In this document: positions 27,698 through 36,074 of the stretch, in pieces
Layout: each line of letters opens with the position of its first letter
Numbering within the stretch: position 1 is the first letter of the stretch
Assembly (NCBI GenBank): GCA_963817635.1
Contig: CAWFPR010000023.1
Span: 124,001-188,000, forward strand
Reading direction: 5' to 3'
Length of the DNA: 64,000 nucleotides
From: CAWFPR01 sp963817635
GTDB lineage: Bacteria > Acidobacteriota > Vicinamibacteria > Vicinamibacterales > 2-12-FULL-66-21
Translations under genes and position numbers: made by a program
Notes under the pieces: model-generated
Database searches by the model: none
The model's input: the letters and a program-made list of their open reading frames with translations, nothing else
Told to the model about the DNA's origin: nothing

Positions 27698-30148
27698 TCA
27701 CTCGTGCCGCAGCGCCACGAGGGGGTCGAGGCGCGCCGCGCGCAGCGCAGGCACGAACGCTGCGGCGAAGCCGACGATGCCGAGCAGGCCCGCGACGGCG
27801 GCATAGACCGCCGGATCCGTTGCGCCGACGCCGAAGACGAAGGACGCGAGCGCGTTGGACACGGCCCATGATGCGGCGAGTCCGAGCGTCACGCCGAGGA
27901 CGACCCGCCGCAGCGCATCCCGCAGCACCGATCGCATAATCGCCGGCGGCGAGGCGCCGAGCGCCATGCGAATACCGATTGTGCGCACCTGCCTGGCGAC
28001 GAAGAACGCCATCGTCCCGTACACCCCGAGTGCCCCGAGCCCTACGGCGATCAATCCGAAAATGCTCATCAGCGCGGCATTGAACCGGCGCTGGGCGGTC
28101 GTGCGGGAGAAGTAGTCGGCGAGGAATTGCGGCTGCGCGGGTTCGCCGTCAACGGCGGGCCGTATGGCCTCGCGAACGGCGGCCGTCAGCCGCCGCGGAT
28201 CGAAGGCCGTGCGAACGACGAGCGAGCCGGACTCGGCGTCCATCGAAGACGTGTCCTGATCCAGCGGGACGAACATCGCCGGTCTCGCGTCGTTCTCGGG
28301 ACCATCGAAGCGGATATCCCGCAGCACTCCAACAATCGTCGTCGGGCCCCGGAACGTCACCGCCTGCCCGATCGGATCGCGATCGGCGAAGTACCGCCGT
28401 GCCGCGGTCTCGTTGATCAGCATGACGAGCGGCGCTCCGGAACTGTCCAGGGACGTGAACATGCGGCCGCGGACCAGGGCCATCCCCATCGCCGCGAAGT
28501 AGTCCGGCGTCACCATGTTGGTTTCCAGCATGTCGTCACGCCGGAGCTCACCCCGTCCGGGGATGGTGAGACTGTACCGCACGCTGCTCCCCGACATTGG
28601 CGCTGACGGATTCCTGGCGACCGCCGCATGCGTCACGCCGGGGACGGACCTGACGCGCGCCAGGAGATCCGATCGTGCAGCCACGCCGGCGGCGGCACGC
28701 GCCGTGACAGGAAGATTCGCCACGGACCGTTCAAAACCCAGCAGCATCACCCTGCTCCGATCGAAGCCGAGGTCCGCCGTCGTGATCAGGACATAGCTCG
28801 TCACGATGAGTGCCGTGGCCACCAGCAGCACGCACACGAACGCCACGTTCGCCACGAGAAAACCGCCTAGCGCGCGGTTGTGACTCCGTCCTCCACCTGC
28901 CGATGCGCCGCTCGACTTCATCACGCCCATGAGGTCGGTCCGGGCGGCGAACCAGGCGGGCGCGCTGGCCAGCATCAATCCGCAGACCATCGCGGCACCA
29001 ATCGACGCGGAGAGCACACGGGCGTTGATCGCGATTGACGAAATACGCGTGAGGCCCGGCGGCAGGCTCGCCCTGGCGATCTCCACACCCCAGAGCGACA
29101 GCACAATCGCCGCCGCCGCGGAGGCCAGCGCGAGCACCACACCTTCGGCAAGCAGGCCCATCGCCAGCCGGCCACGCGAAGCGCCGAGCGCTTCGCGCGT
29201 GGCGAACTCCGCCACGCGAGTGGTCGCGCGGGCAAGGAGCAGGTTGGCGACGTTCGCGCACGCCACCATCAGGACGATGGCAACGGCAAGCAGGACGAGC
29301 AGCAGCCATTGCCTCGCGGGCCCGGCCACCTGTTCCTGGAGCGGAACCACGACTGCCGCGGCAACGCGGTTCGCGTCCGCCCGCGCCTGCTCCACGCTGA
29401 TGCCCCGTCGAAGGCGGCCGACGACTGACAGGAAACCGGTGCGCCCTCCTCCAGCCTGGCGATCGATCGCCCTCGGCACGTATGGCACGTAGGCCTCGGG
29501 TTCAGGACCCGACGTAATCGGATATGACACGCCGTCGGGCAGCACGCCGATCACTTCGCGCGTCTCCTGCTGGAAGGCGATGCTGCGGCCGAGGACGCCC
29601 GGATCGGCACCGAACCGGCGCACCCACAGCGCGTGACTGAGAATGACGGCGGGCTGCGCTCCGTCGCGCGCGTGTTCGGGCCCGAAGAAACGGCCGAGCG
29701 CAGGATGCACGCCCAGGACGTCGAACAGGTTTGTCGTGATGCGCTGCGTCCTCAATGTCTCGACGGCTCCGTTCACGTCGAGCCGCAGCGGCGCCCGGGA
29801 CCCTGACGCGCCGAGCGATTCGAACGCCTGCGCCGCCTCGAGCCAGGCGAAGTAGTCCTGCGGGGACGCGGGATAGAACCGGCCAGGAACGGGACTCGGC
29901 GCCGTGAGGCTCACCAGCTGCGACGGGGATCCGTACGGCAACGGCCGGAGAGCGACCGCATCGACGACCGAGAACGTCACCGTCGCCAGCGCCATTGCGG
30001 CAGTGAGGATGACGAACGCGGTCGCCGTCGTACTGCGCCCCCGCGTCAGGCCGCGACAGGCGTCGCGGAGATCCACGCGGAAGCGGCTGACGAGGTGGAA
30101 AGCTGGTAGCACGCGACCCCCGGCGAACACTATCTCATATCGCCGCAT
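27698..30148 (-). CDS. ADOP/MacB-like ABC transporter permease
   Basis: An intact 816-residue ADOP permease from ATG 30148; the open frame continues upstream without a credible start. It opens with F-R-V-D-L-R-D-A-C-R-G-L and helix 1 (ATAFVILTAAMALATVTFSV), then S-V-V-D-A-V-A-L-R-P-L-P-Y, a MacB periplasmic core (RITTNLFDVLGVHPALGRFF), the first FtsX helices (VLLAVAIVLMVACANVANLL), a second periplasmic core (MVTPDYFAAMGMALVRGRMF) and the last FtsX helices (FGLIAVGLGALGVYGTMAFF, then GIRMALGA). It shares the family with the gene at 25035-27474, but low identity makes recent duplication unlikely. No ATPase gene is nearby. Confidence 0.85.
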   Translation of the reverse strand: MRRYEIVFAGGRVLPAFHLVSRFRVDLRDACRGLTRGRSTTATAFVILTAAMALATVTFSVVDAVALRPLPYGSPSQLVSLTAPSPVPGRFYPASPQDYFAWLEAAQAFESLGASGSRAPLRLDVNGAVETLRTQRITTNLFDVLGVHPALGRFFGPEHARDGAQPAVILSHALWVRRFGADPGVLGRSIAFQQETREVIGVLPDGVSYPITSGPEPEAYVPYVPRAIDRQAGGGRTGFLSVVGRLRRGISVEQARADANRVAAAVVVPLQEQVAGPARQWLLLVLLAVAIVLMVACANVANLLLARATTRVAEFATREALGASRGRLAMGLLAEGVVLALASAAAAIVLSLWGVEIARASLPPGLTRISSIAINARVLSASIGAAMVCGLMLASAPAWFAARTDLMGVMKSSGASAGGGRSHNRALGGFLVANVAFVCVLLVATALIVTSYVLITTADLGFDRSRVMLLGFERSVANLPVTARAAAGVAARSDLLARVRSVPGVTHAAVARNPSAPMSGSSVRYSLTIPGRGELRRDDMLETNMVTPDYFAAMGMALVRGRMFTSLDSSGAPLVMLINETAARRYFADRDPIGQAVTFRGPTTIVGVLRDIRFDGPENDARPAMFVPLDQDTSSMDAESGSLVVRTAFDPRRLTAAVREAIRPAVDGEPAQPQFLADYFSRTTAQRRFNAALMSIFGLIAVGLGALGVYGTMAFFVARQVRTIGIRMALGASPPAIMRSVLRDALRRVVLGVTLGLAASWAVSNALASFVFGVGATDPAVYAAVAGLLGIVGFAAAFVPALRAARLDPLVALRHE

Positions 30149-30227
30149 CACCTGTCGCCGGCAACGGCGGCGCTCACCGCGATTGGCGAGAGTGAGGAGC
30201 GATGGGCAGTCGCTCGCTCCGCAGTGG

Positions 30228-30233
30228 TAAAAT
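30228..30233 (+). promoter_or_regulatory. -10 of AbrB-PIN module (leaderless)
   Basis: TAAAAT followed after exactly six bases by the antitoxin ATG (30240). No -35 match at normal spacing and no Shine-Dalgarno. Confidence 0.45.
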
Positions 30234-30239
30234 ATTGCC

Positions 30240-30494
30240 ATGCGCACAACCATTGACAAGGCAGGCCGGGTGGTAGTTCCGTCGGCCATCCGCGACCGCG
30301 CCGGTCTGACGCCGGGCACCGAACTGAACGTGACGATGGACGAGTTCGGCGTGCGGCTGGAGCGCGTGGCGCCTGGGCCGCGGCTGGTCAAGGTCGGGCG
30401 GCGCACCGTCGCCCGCCCCACGGCCGGAGCCGATGCACGGCCCGCTGTGGACGTGGCCGCCCTCATCGAAGAGGAGCGGAACCGGTGGCCCTGA
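30240..30494 (+). CDS. AbrB/MazE-type antitoxin
   Basis: 84 residues with an N-terminal SpoVT-AbrB swapped-hairpin domain: TTIDKAGRVVVPSAIRDRAG, then T-P-G-T-E-L-N-V, then E-F-G-V-R-L-E. The C-terminal tail (VDVAALIEEERNRWP) is the toxin-binding part typical of this antitoxin class. The toxin gene begins 10 bp before its stop. The pair follows the divergent ADOP permease by about 90 bp. It should bind and repress its own promoter together with the toxin. Confidence 0.85.
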   Translation: MRTTIDKAGRVVVPSAIRDRAGLTPGTELNVTMDEFGVRLERVAPGPRLVKVGRRTVARPTAGADARPAVDVAALIEEERNRWP

Positions 30495-30958
30495 CGACCT
30501 TTCTCGACACGAGTGTGCTCCTGGCCGGGCTCATCGACTTCGGGCCGCAGAGTGCTCCGGCGCAGTCGGTGATGCATGCGGTCGCCGAGAAGACGCTGGT
30601 CGGCGTGGCGACGGCGTGGCACTGCTGCCTGGAGTTCTACTCGGTCGCGACGCGCCTGCCGCCGGAGTATCGGCTGACGCCCGGTGATGCCTCCGGCATG
30701 CTCGACGACGAGGTGTTCGCGCGCCTCGCGGTCCATGACCTGCCGGGCGCCGACCGCCGGAAGTTCCTGCGGGTGGCGGCGCGCGATTCCACGGCCGGCG
30801 GCCGCATCTACGATGCCCACATCGCCGAGGTCGCCCGCTCTGCCGGCGCCCGGGTTGTCGTGACCGACAACCGCCGGCACTTCATCGCCGCCCTTCGCTA
30901 CGGCCTGCGGGTGGAGACCCCCGCCGAGTTCCTGGCCGGACTCAAGAGCAGGGGCTGA
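30485..30958 (+). CDS. PIN-domain toxin
   Basis: 157 residues, GTG start, overlapping the antitoxin. PIN acids: D9 in TTFLDTSVLLAG, E57 in A-W-H-C-C-L-E-F-Y-S-V, D107-region in GGRIYDAHIAEVARSAGARV and D at V-V-T-D-N. The motif L-D-T-S-V-L and the late V-V-T-D-N-x-R-H-F are characteristic of VapC-like ribonucleases paired with AbrB-type antitoxins. The reading frame is intact, so the module is probably functional. Confidence 0.85.
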   Translation: MALTTFLDTSVLLAGLIDFGPQSAPAQSVMHAVAEKTLVGVATAWHCCLEFYSVATRLPPEYRLTPGDASGMLDDEVFARLAVHDLPGADRRKFLRVAARDSTAGGRIYDAHIAEVARSAGARVVVTDNRRHFIAALRYGLRVETPAEFLAGLKSRG

Positions 30959-31380
30959 CCAAGGTTGGGTGGCGGGCCGACCTCACGGCCCTGAGCTGCG
31001 TGCCTCTGGCGATGTTGGCCCGCGTCTCCATCTCGGCGCGGAACGCCGGCTCGTCGTCGATCTCGCGCTCCCCGCGCCGCGCTGCCAGTCTCCGCATCCA
31101 TGGCATGAACGACATCGCCGTCCTCTCAGCCGGTCTGCAGACCCTCCGGATGGCCAGCGCGAACTCCCGCCACTCGGTCGGCTTCGGCGGAGAGCACATT
31201 GCGTCCGGCCGGGGTGAGGGTGTAGATCCACGCCTTCCGGTTGTTCTCGGATGCGGTCATTTCGGAGGCGAGAAGACCGGGGCCGCCGCCTTCCGCAACT
31301 ATGCCGATCGGCCGGCGTGGAATCTCCGGCAGGGACACCGGCGACAACGCGGGATCGACCTGCCGCGGCCGTCGCTTCAT
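30942..31380 (-). pseudogene. Broken PadR regulator and stub of ADOP permease
   Basis: Minus-strand peptides give the C-terminal half of a PadR-type winged helix (SEMTASENNRKAWIYTLTPA, then GRNVLSAEAD). After a frameshift it continues as EWREFALAIRRV and the family end. This runs directly into an ADOP N-terminal prefix (MSFMPWMRRLAARRGEREID, then FRAEMETRANIARG), which stops after about 60 residues. The PadR-ADOP pair is a common acidobacterial operon; here the recognition helix and almost the whole permease are missing. The deletion ends at the PIN toxin gene, suggesting the TA module or its neighbours replaced the permease. Confidence 0.6.
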
Positions 31381-31396
31381 AAGCGAGAATGACAGC

Positions 31397-33286
31397 GTGC
31401 ACGATCCGCATCACGAGTACGAAAGCCGTCTGGAGGCGCGACGCGCGGCACGCGACCGGCTGACGCGGGACGACGCGCGGTTCGCGCATGCCCGGCTGGC
31501 GACGTTCGCGTCCGCGGTGGTCATCGGGCTCCTGGTCTGGCGCGCCTCGGTCTCCGGCTGGTGGCTGCTGGCCCCGGCGGCGCTCTTCGTCTGGCTCGTC
31601 CGCCAACACGATGCGGTGCTTCGCTCGCGCGACGCGGCACAGCGGGGCATCGCATTCTACGAGCGCGCGCTCGCCCGGCTCGAGGACCGCTGGCGAGGGA
31701 CCGGCGAACCCGGCGAGCGATTCCGCGACGACGATCATGTCTACGCGAACGATCTCGATCTGTTCGGCCCCGGCTCGCTCTTCGAGCTGCTCTCGCTGGC
31801 GCGGACGCGCGCCGGCGAAGCCATGCTCGCCGCGTGGTTGACCTCGCCTGCCGATCGGCCCGAGATCGTGGCGCGACAGGACGCGGTCGAAGAGTTGAGC
31901 TCCGCACTGGATCTGCGGGAGCAGGTCGCGATGTCGGGCGCCGACGTCCGGGCGAGCGTGCAGACCGATCGCCTCCTCGAATGGGCCGAGTCGCCCATGC
32001 CGGAGCACCGTGGCATCCGGGTGTTCACGTGGGTCTTCAGCGCGGCCGTGCTCGTCGCGATCCCGCTCATGGCCCTCACGGGGAAATGGTGGGTCGTAGC
32101 GGCGGTTGCGGCACTGCAGGCCCTGGTGTTTCGTCGATTTCGCACCGACATGGACGCCATGCTCTCGGCGCAGGATCCGAGCCACTCGACCCACTTCGTT
32201 GCCGATGCGCTCTCTCATCGGACGTCGGACCTGGCCGTCGTCGCTGACCTGCTGAAACATCTGGAACATCAGCCGTTTCACTGCAGCCGGCTCGCAGACC
32301 TGCGCAGCCGGCTCACCGCGGATGGACGGCCTGCATCCCGCATCATCAGACGGCTGCAGCGCCTCTCGGAGATGAACGATTCGCAGACGAACGCGGCCTT
32401 CGTTCCACTGGTGATCTTCCTGTCCGGGCAGCTCGCGCTCGCGCTGGCCGTGGCCGCGCTGCTGCAACTCGTGCGCCCGCACCTCGCCCTCGCGGTCGAG
32501 CGATGGCGCATGCAGCATGGCCCGCGCGTCCGCGTGTGGGTGGAGACCGTCGCGCAATTCGAAGCCCTCAGTTCGCTGTCGTGCTACCGGTACGAGCGGA
32601 CCGGCAATCCGTTCCCTGAGATCGTCCCGCCGGGCGACGCGCCGTGTGCGCGCGGCCTGTTCGAGGGCCTTCAACTGGGGCACCCGCTGCTGCCTCGCGC
32701 CACCATGGTGCGCAACGACGTCGGCCTCGGCAGCCCCGTGCAGTTGTTCGTGGTCAGCGGCTCGAACATGTCAGGTAAGAGCACGCTGCTGCGAACGGTG
32801 GGAATCAATGCGGTGCTGGCCCTTGCAGGCGCGCCCGTGTGCGCCACCTCGCTGCGGCTCTCGCCGCTGGCGATCGGCGGCACGCTGCGCATCCAGGATT
32901 CGCTTCAGGAGGGGCGTTCCCGCTTCTACGCGGAGATCACGAGGGTCCGGAAGCTGGCCGACATCGCGGCTGGTCCCCTGCCGCTGCTGTTCCTGCTGGA
33001 CGAGCTGTTTCACGGGACCAACTCGCACGATCGGCTTCAGGGCGCGGCTGGGGTCCTCCAGAGCCTGCTGGCCCGTGGAGCCATCGGACTGACGACGACC
33101 CACGACCTGGCGCTGACCGCGGTGGCCGATGCGCTCTCGCCGCGCGCGATCAACGTGCATTTCGCCGACTGGTTCGAGGACGGTGACATCCGGTTCGACT
33201 ACCGGATGAAGCCCGGGCCGGTCACGCGGAGCAACGCCCTCGCGCTCATGCGAGCGGTGGGCCTGGATGTCCCGGAACAGGCCTGA
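31397..33286 (+). CDS. Membrane-anchored MutS-family ATPase
   Basis: 629 residues from GTG 31397. It has a clean MutS-type ATPase domain at the C-terminus: Walker A G-S-N-M-S-G-K-S-T at about 455, Q-D-S-L-Q-E-G-R-S-R-F-Y-A-E signature helix, Walker B L-L-F-L-L-D-E-L-F-H-G-T-N at about 530 and the T-T-H-D switch His. The N-terminal third differs from mismatch-repair MutS: two membrane helices (about 35-70), a helical linker, then another pair of helices (about 210-250) and a further span near 335. Mismatch-recognition and connector domains are absent. This is the 'MutS-like DNA mismatch repair ATPase' family found in Bacteroidetes and Acidobacteriota; its role is unknown. Confidence 0.8.
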   Translation: MHDPHHEYESRLEARRAARDRLTRDDARFAHARLATFASAVVIGLLVWRASVSGWWLLAPAALFVWLVRQHDAVLRSRDAAQRGIAFYERALARLEDRWRGTGEPGERFRDDDHVYANDLDLFGPGSLFELLSLARTRAGEAMLAAWLTSPADRPEIVARQDAVEELSSALDLREQVAMSGADVRASVQTDRLLEWAESPMPEHRGIRVFTWVFSAAVLVAIPLMALTGKWWVVAAVAALQALVFRRFRTDMDAMLSAQDPSHSTHFVADALSHRTSDLAVVADLLKHLEHQPFHCSRLADLRSRLTADGRPASRIIRRLQRLSEMNDSQTNAAFVPLVIFLSGQLALALAVAALLQLVRPHLALAVERWRMQHGPRVRVWVETVAQFEALSSLSCYRYERTGNPFPEIVPPGDAPCARGLFEGLQLGHPLLPRATMVRNDVGLGSPVQLFVVSGSNMSGKSTLLRTVGINAVLALAGAPVCATSLRLSPLAIGGTLRIQDSLQEGRSRFYAEITRVRKLADIAAGPLPLLFLLDELFHGTNSHDRLQGAAGVLQSLLARGAIGLTTTHDLALTAVADALSPRAINVHFADWFEDGDIRFDYRMKPGPVTRSNALALMRAVGLDVPEQA

Positions 33287-33298
33287 CCGGCACGGGGA

Positions 33299-33643
33299 CT
33301 ATCGTCCGAGGACAATGTCGATTCCGGCCAGGATGAGCTCGAGCTTCGCTCGTGGCAGCTTCGAGACGCGCTCGCTGAGCCACGCCCTGTCGAGCGCGAC
33401 GATCTGCGAAACATTGACGACCGAATCCTTCGGGAGGCGGGTCATGCGCGCCGTCAGGCGCAGGTTGCCGGGTGCCTCCTCCCAACGCAAGTTGCTGGTC
33501 AGCGGGACGCACACAACCGTGGCAATCCGACTGCGGTTCAGGGCGTCCCCCTGAATGACAACGACCGGCCGGCGGAACCCTGGTTCTGATCCGGTGGGCA
33601 CCGGGAGGTCGGCCCACCAGACTTCCCCCTGCGAGATCACCAT
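33299..33643 (-). CDS. mazF: MazF/PemK-family mRNA interferase
   Basis: 114 residues. The PemK fold is clear: QGEVWWADLPVPTGSEPGFR at the start with the conserved G-x-R-P-V-V-V-I-Q-G-D, A-T-V-V-C-V-P-L-T-S-N, and a D-S-V-V-N-V-S-Q-I-V-A-L-D-R segment followed by the helix R-V-S-K-L-P. These are the substrate-binding and catalytic regions of MazF, a ribonuclease that cuts mRNA at short sites. Its ATG lies inside the end of the antitoxin gene (7-bp overlap). The frame is intact; the toxin converges with the MutS-like gene 12 bp away. Confidence 0.85.
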   Translation of the reverse strand: MVISQGEVWWADLPVPTGSEPGFRRPVVVIQGDALNRSRIATVVCVPLTSNLRWEEAPGNLRLTARMTRLPKDSVVNVSQIVALDRAWLSERVSKLPRAKLELILAGIDIVLGR

Positions 33644-33873
33644 TCGCTGCGCGCCAGGACAGCCCGGCCCGCGGCGCGGACGAACGGCTCGGCCGTATCC
33701 GAGGTCTGTTCGCAGACGCGGTCGAACGCCTCGGTCACCTCGTCCGGCGCGTGGCGCGCCGCGTACTCGCGCAGCGCCGCGCTGTACACTTCGCTGCGCG
33801 ACCGGCGGGTGCGCCGGGCGAGCCGCTCGACCTTGAGGAATACCTCGTCCGGGATGGACACCGCAGTTTTCAT
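33637..33873 (-). CDS. Ribbon-helix-helix antitoxin for MazF
   Basis: 78 residues with an N-terminal ribbon-helix-helix: MKTAVSIPDEVFLKVERLAR, R-S-R-S-E-V-Y-S-A-A-L-R-E-Y. The C-terminal tail (TEAFDRVCEQTSDTAEPFVR) is acidic and binds the toxin in this class. Translation begins directly after a TATACT -10, and an inverted repeat ATAC-N5-GTAT (33872-33884) overlaps the promoter and start, a likely self-operator. Strong coupling to mazF by overlap. Confidence 0.8.
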   Translation of the reverse strand: MKTAVSIPDEVFLKVERLARRTRRSRSEVYSAALREYAARHAPDEVTEAFDRVCEQTSDTAEPFVRAAGRAVLARSEW

Positions 33874-33885
33874 ACCAAAAGTATA
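33872..33885 (-). promoter_or_regulatory. mazEF promoter and candidate operator
   Basis: On the minus strand TATACT (33880-33885) is followed by TTTGGT and the ATG at 33873, so the message would be leaderless. ATAC (33872-33875) and GTAT (33881-33884) form an inverted repeat across the same DNA. Confidence 0.5.
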
Positions 33886-34239
33886 ACCGCTTGCGCCGGC
33901 CGGCGGCGGCCCAGCGGTATGCCGATTGGCACCCTTTCGAGCCCAGGAACGGCGGCACACGTCCTGACTCCGTCCTGCAGATGTCTCGTCGTGGGAAGCA
34001 TCTACAGCGCCGAGGGAATCGGGCTCGGCACCGGCTGACCGGCGGCTTCGCCTCAGGTGGTCGCCCGATGCGGCGCCACGTGCCGATGGTGTAGTATCCG
34101 CCCGGTGTGGCCGGCGGACCGCGATGCACAGGTCCCCGCGCCTCGCGCGGGCCTCGCGCTGAAGCGGACGCCGTGTACGCCGTGTGCATTGATTCCGGAG
34201 GCAGCTACGCGCCACAAGGGCGGTCGCAACGCGGTGTCG

Positions 34240-36026
34240 ATGAGAATGGCTGGAGCCGGCTGCCTCCTGGCGGTGAGCCTCCTGCTATGCGCGTGCGGCC
34301 GTCATCGGCCTCCGCAGGTCGCTCCGCCACCGCCCCCTCCGCCGCCTCCAGTGGCGGAGCTGACACCGTCATCCGACCAGTTGTTCGCCGAAGCGCTGCG
34401 CGCCCTCGATGCTGAGAAGTTCGACGAGGCCGTGGACCTGCTGCGCAAGGCCATCGCGATAGATCCCGTCGAGAATGCCGGACCGTCGCATCGCCGCGCC
34501 CTCGGGGCAGGAGAAGCCGTATCTGCCGATCTACTATCTCGGCGTGGCGCTGGCGCGTCAGGGCGATTGCGGCGCCGCGCTCCGCGCGTTGGAGGCCTCA
34601 CTCCGGCAGGGCGCGATTCAACAGACAACTGAATTCACGCACCTGGATGCGGTCCGTGGCCCCTGCGCGACGGCGGGCATGCGCGCCAGACCGCCAACGG
34701 CCGGCGAACGCGAGCCGGACCGCACTACCGTGACCGAGCCGCTGCCTCCCATCGACTCGCGGCGCGCCGAGGCGGATATCGCGGCGGCAATCGCCGCCGC
34801 CAGTCGGGTCAAAGAGAGTCGGGCGAGCGTGTTGAACGATCCCGGCTTCGAGCGCGATCTGCGGCGCGACGAATCGCTCCTCGAAGAGGCGAGACAATCG
34901 CTCGCCGACGCCGTGGCGAGCAGGGACGCGGCGGCCTACCAGCAAGCCGCCGGCCTGGCCGCGACCGCGCGCGCGCGACTGGAGCAGCTCCTCCGGCGGG
35001 CCGACGCGATGGCCGCGCAGAGTGCGGCAGCCGGACGGCCCGGCGCCGGCTCCGGTGAGGTTCCGGCGGGCTCCGCGAATCCGGCCGCCCAGGCAGGACC
35101 ACCACCTCCGTCGCCGCCGCCAACCGGCGGCTCGCCAGCGGGCGGACCTCCATTCGGTCGGAACCACCAGCAGGCGCGCCTCCGGGGAGCGGAACTCTCG
35201 ACGGGCGGCACCGCGGACGGAGGGCGCTTCGTCACACGCGCTGCCCTTCGCCCTGCTCGGCGCGGGCATCCTGCTGATGGGCGCCATGATCGTCGTCGCG
35301 GTGGTCGTCCCTCAACCCACGCCGTTTCAGTACGTCGTGTTTCGCACGACGCTGAGCCTCGCGGCCACGTGCGTGGCGGCATCGATCCCCTGGCTGTCCA
35401 CCGTGCCGGCCGGCTTCGAGCGCGCCGGGTCGGCCGGCGGCGCAATCGGCGTGTTCCTGCTCGTCTACTTCGTAGACCCGATGAAGCGGTTGGCGAAATC
35501 CGGAACGGCGGCCGCCATCCTGGCGTCAACGGCGGTTCCGGACAGTTGCATCTTCATCTGCTATCGCCGCGCCGATTCCGAGGATATCGTCGGACGGCTG
35601 CACAGCGCGCTGGTGAAGCAGTTCGGCGAGGCGGCGGTATTCAAGGACGTTGAGGACATCCCGCTCGGAGATGACTTCCGGAAGGTGCTCAAGCGGGAGG
35701 TCGGGACCTGCCGGGTCATATTGGCCGTGATTGGACCGGCATGGGACGAAGTGAAGAACGACGCCGGGCAGCGCAGGATCGACGACCCGGCGGACTACGT
35801 GCGATTCGAAATCGGGTCGGCGCTTCAGCGAGGCATTCCCGTCATCCCCGTGCTGGTCCACCGGACGACGATTCCCGCCGCCGATCACCTGCCGCCGGAT
35901 CTGCGCGACCTCGCCTACCGGCAGGCCATCCAGCTGAGGCCGGACCCTGACTTCGACAACGACGTCGCCCGGCTCGCCACGAACCTGAGTCGCATCGTCA
36001 GCGCCGGGGCTCCCCAGCGAACGTAG
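34240..36026 (+). CDS. Lipoprotein-TPR-membrane-TIR protein (two frameshifts)
   Basis: About 595 residues in three frames, shifting near 34470 and 35225. A lipoprotein signal (GCLLAVSLLLCAC) and a poly-Pro stretch lead to a TPR-like region (DQLFAEALRALDAEKFDEAV; LPIYYLGVALARQGDCGAAL), a helical region, a Pro/Gly linker, three membrane helices (FALLGAGILLMGAMIVVAVV first) and a C-terminal TIR domain. The TIR has S-C-I-F-I-C-Y-R-R-A-D-S-E-D, V-F-K-D-V-E-D-I-P-L-G-D-D-F and D-Y-V-R-F-E-I-G-S-A-L with the catalytic-type Glu. No start codon exists in the TIR frame before the first membrane helix, which supports one polypeptide. Three spans would place the TIR in the cytoplasm and the TPR part outside. 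Confidence 0.55.
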
Positions 36027-36074
36027 CCCGCGAGTTTCCGCGGACAGCCGGATCGCACGGCGTCGCCCGGTGCC

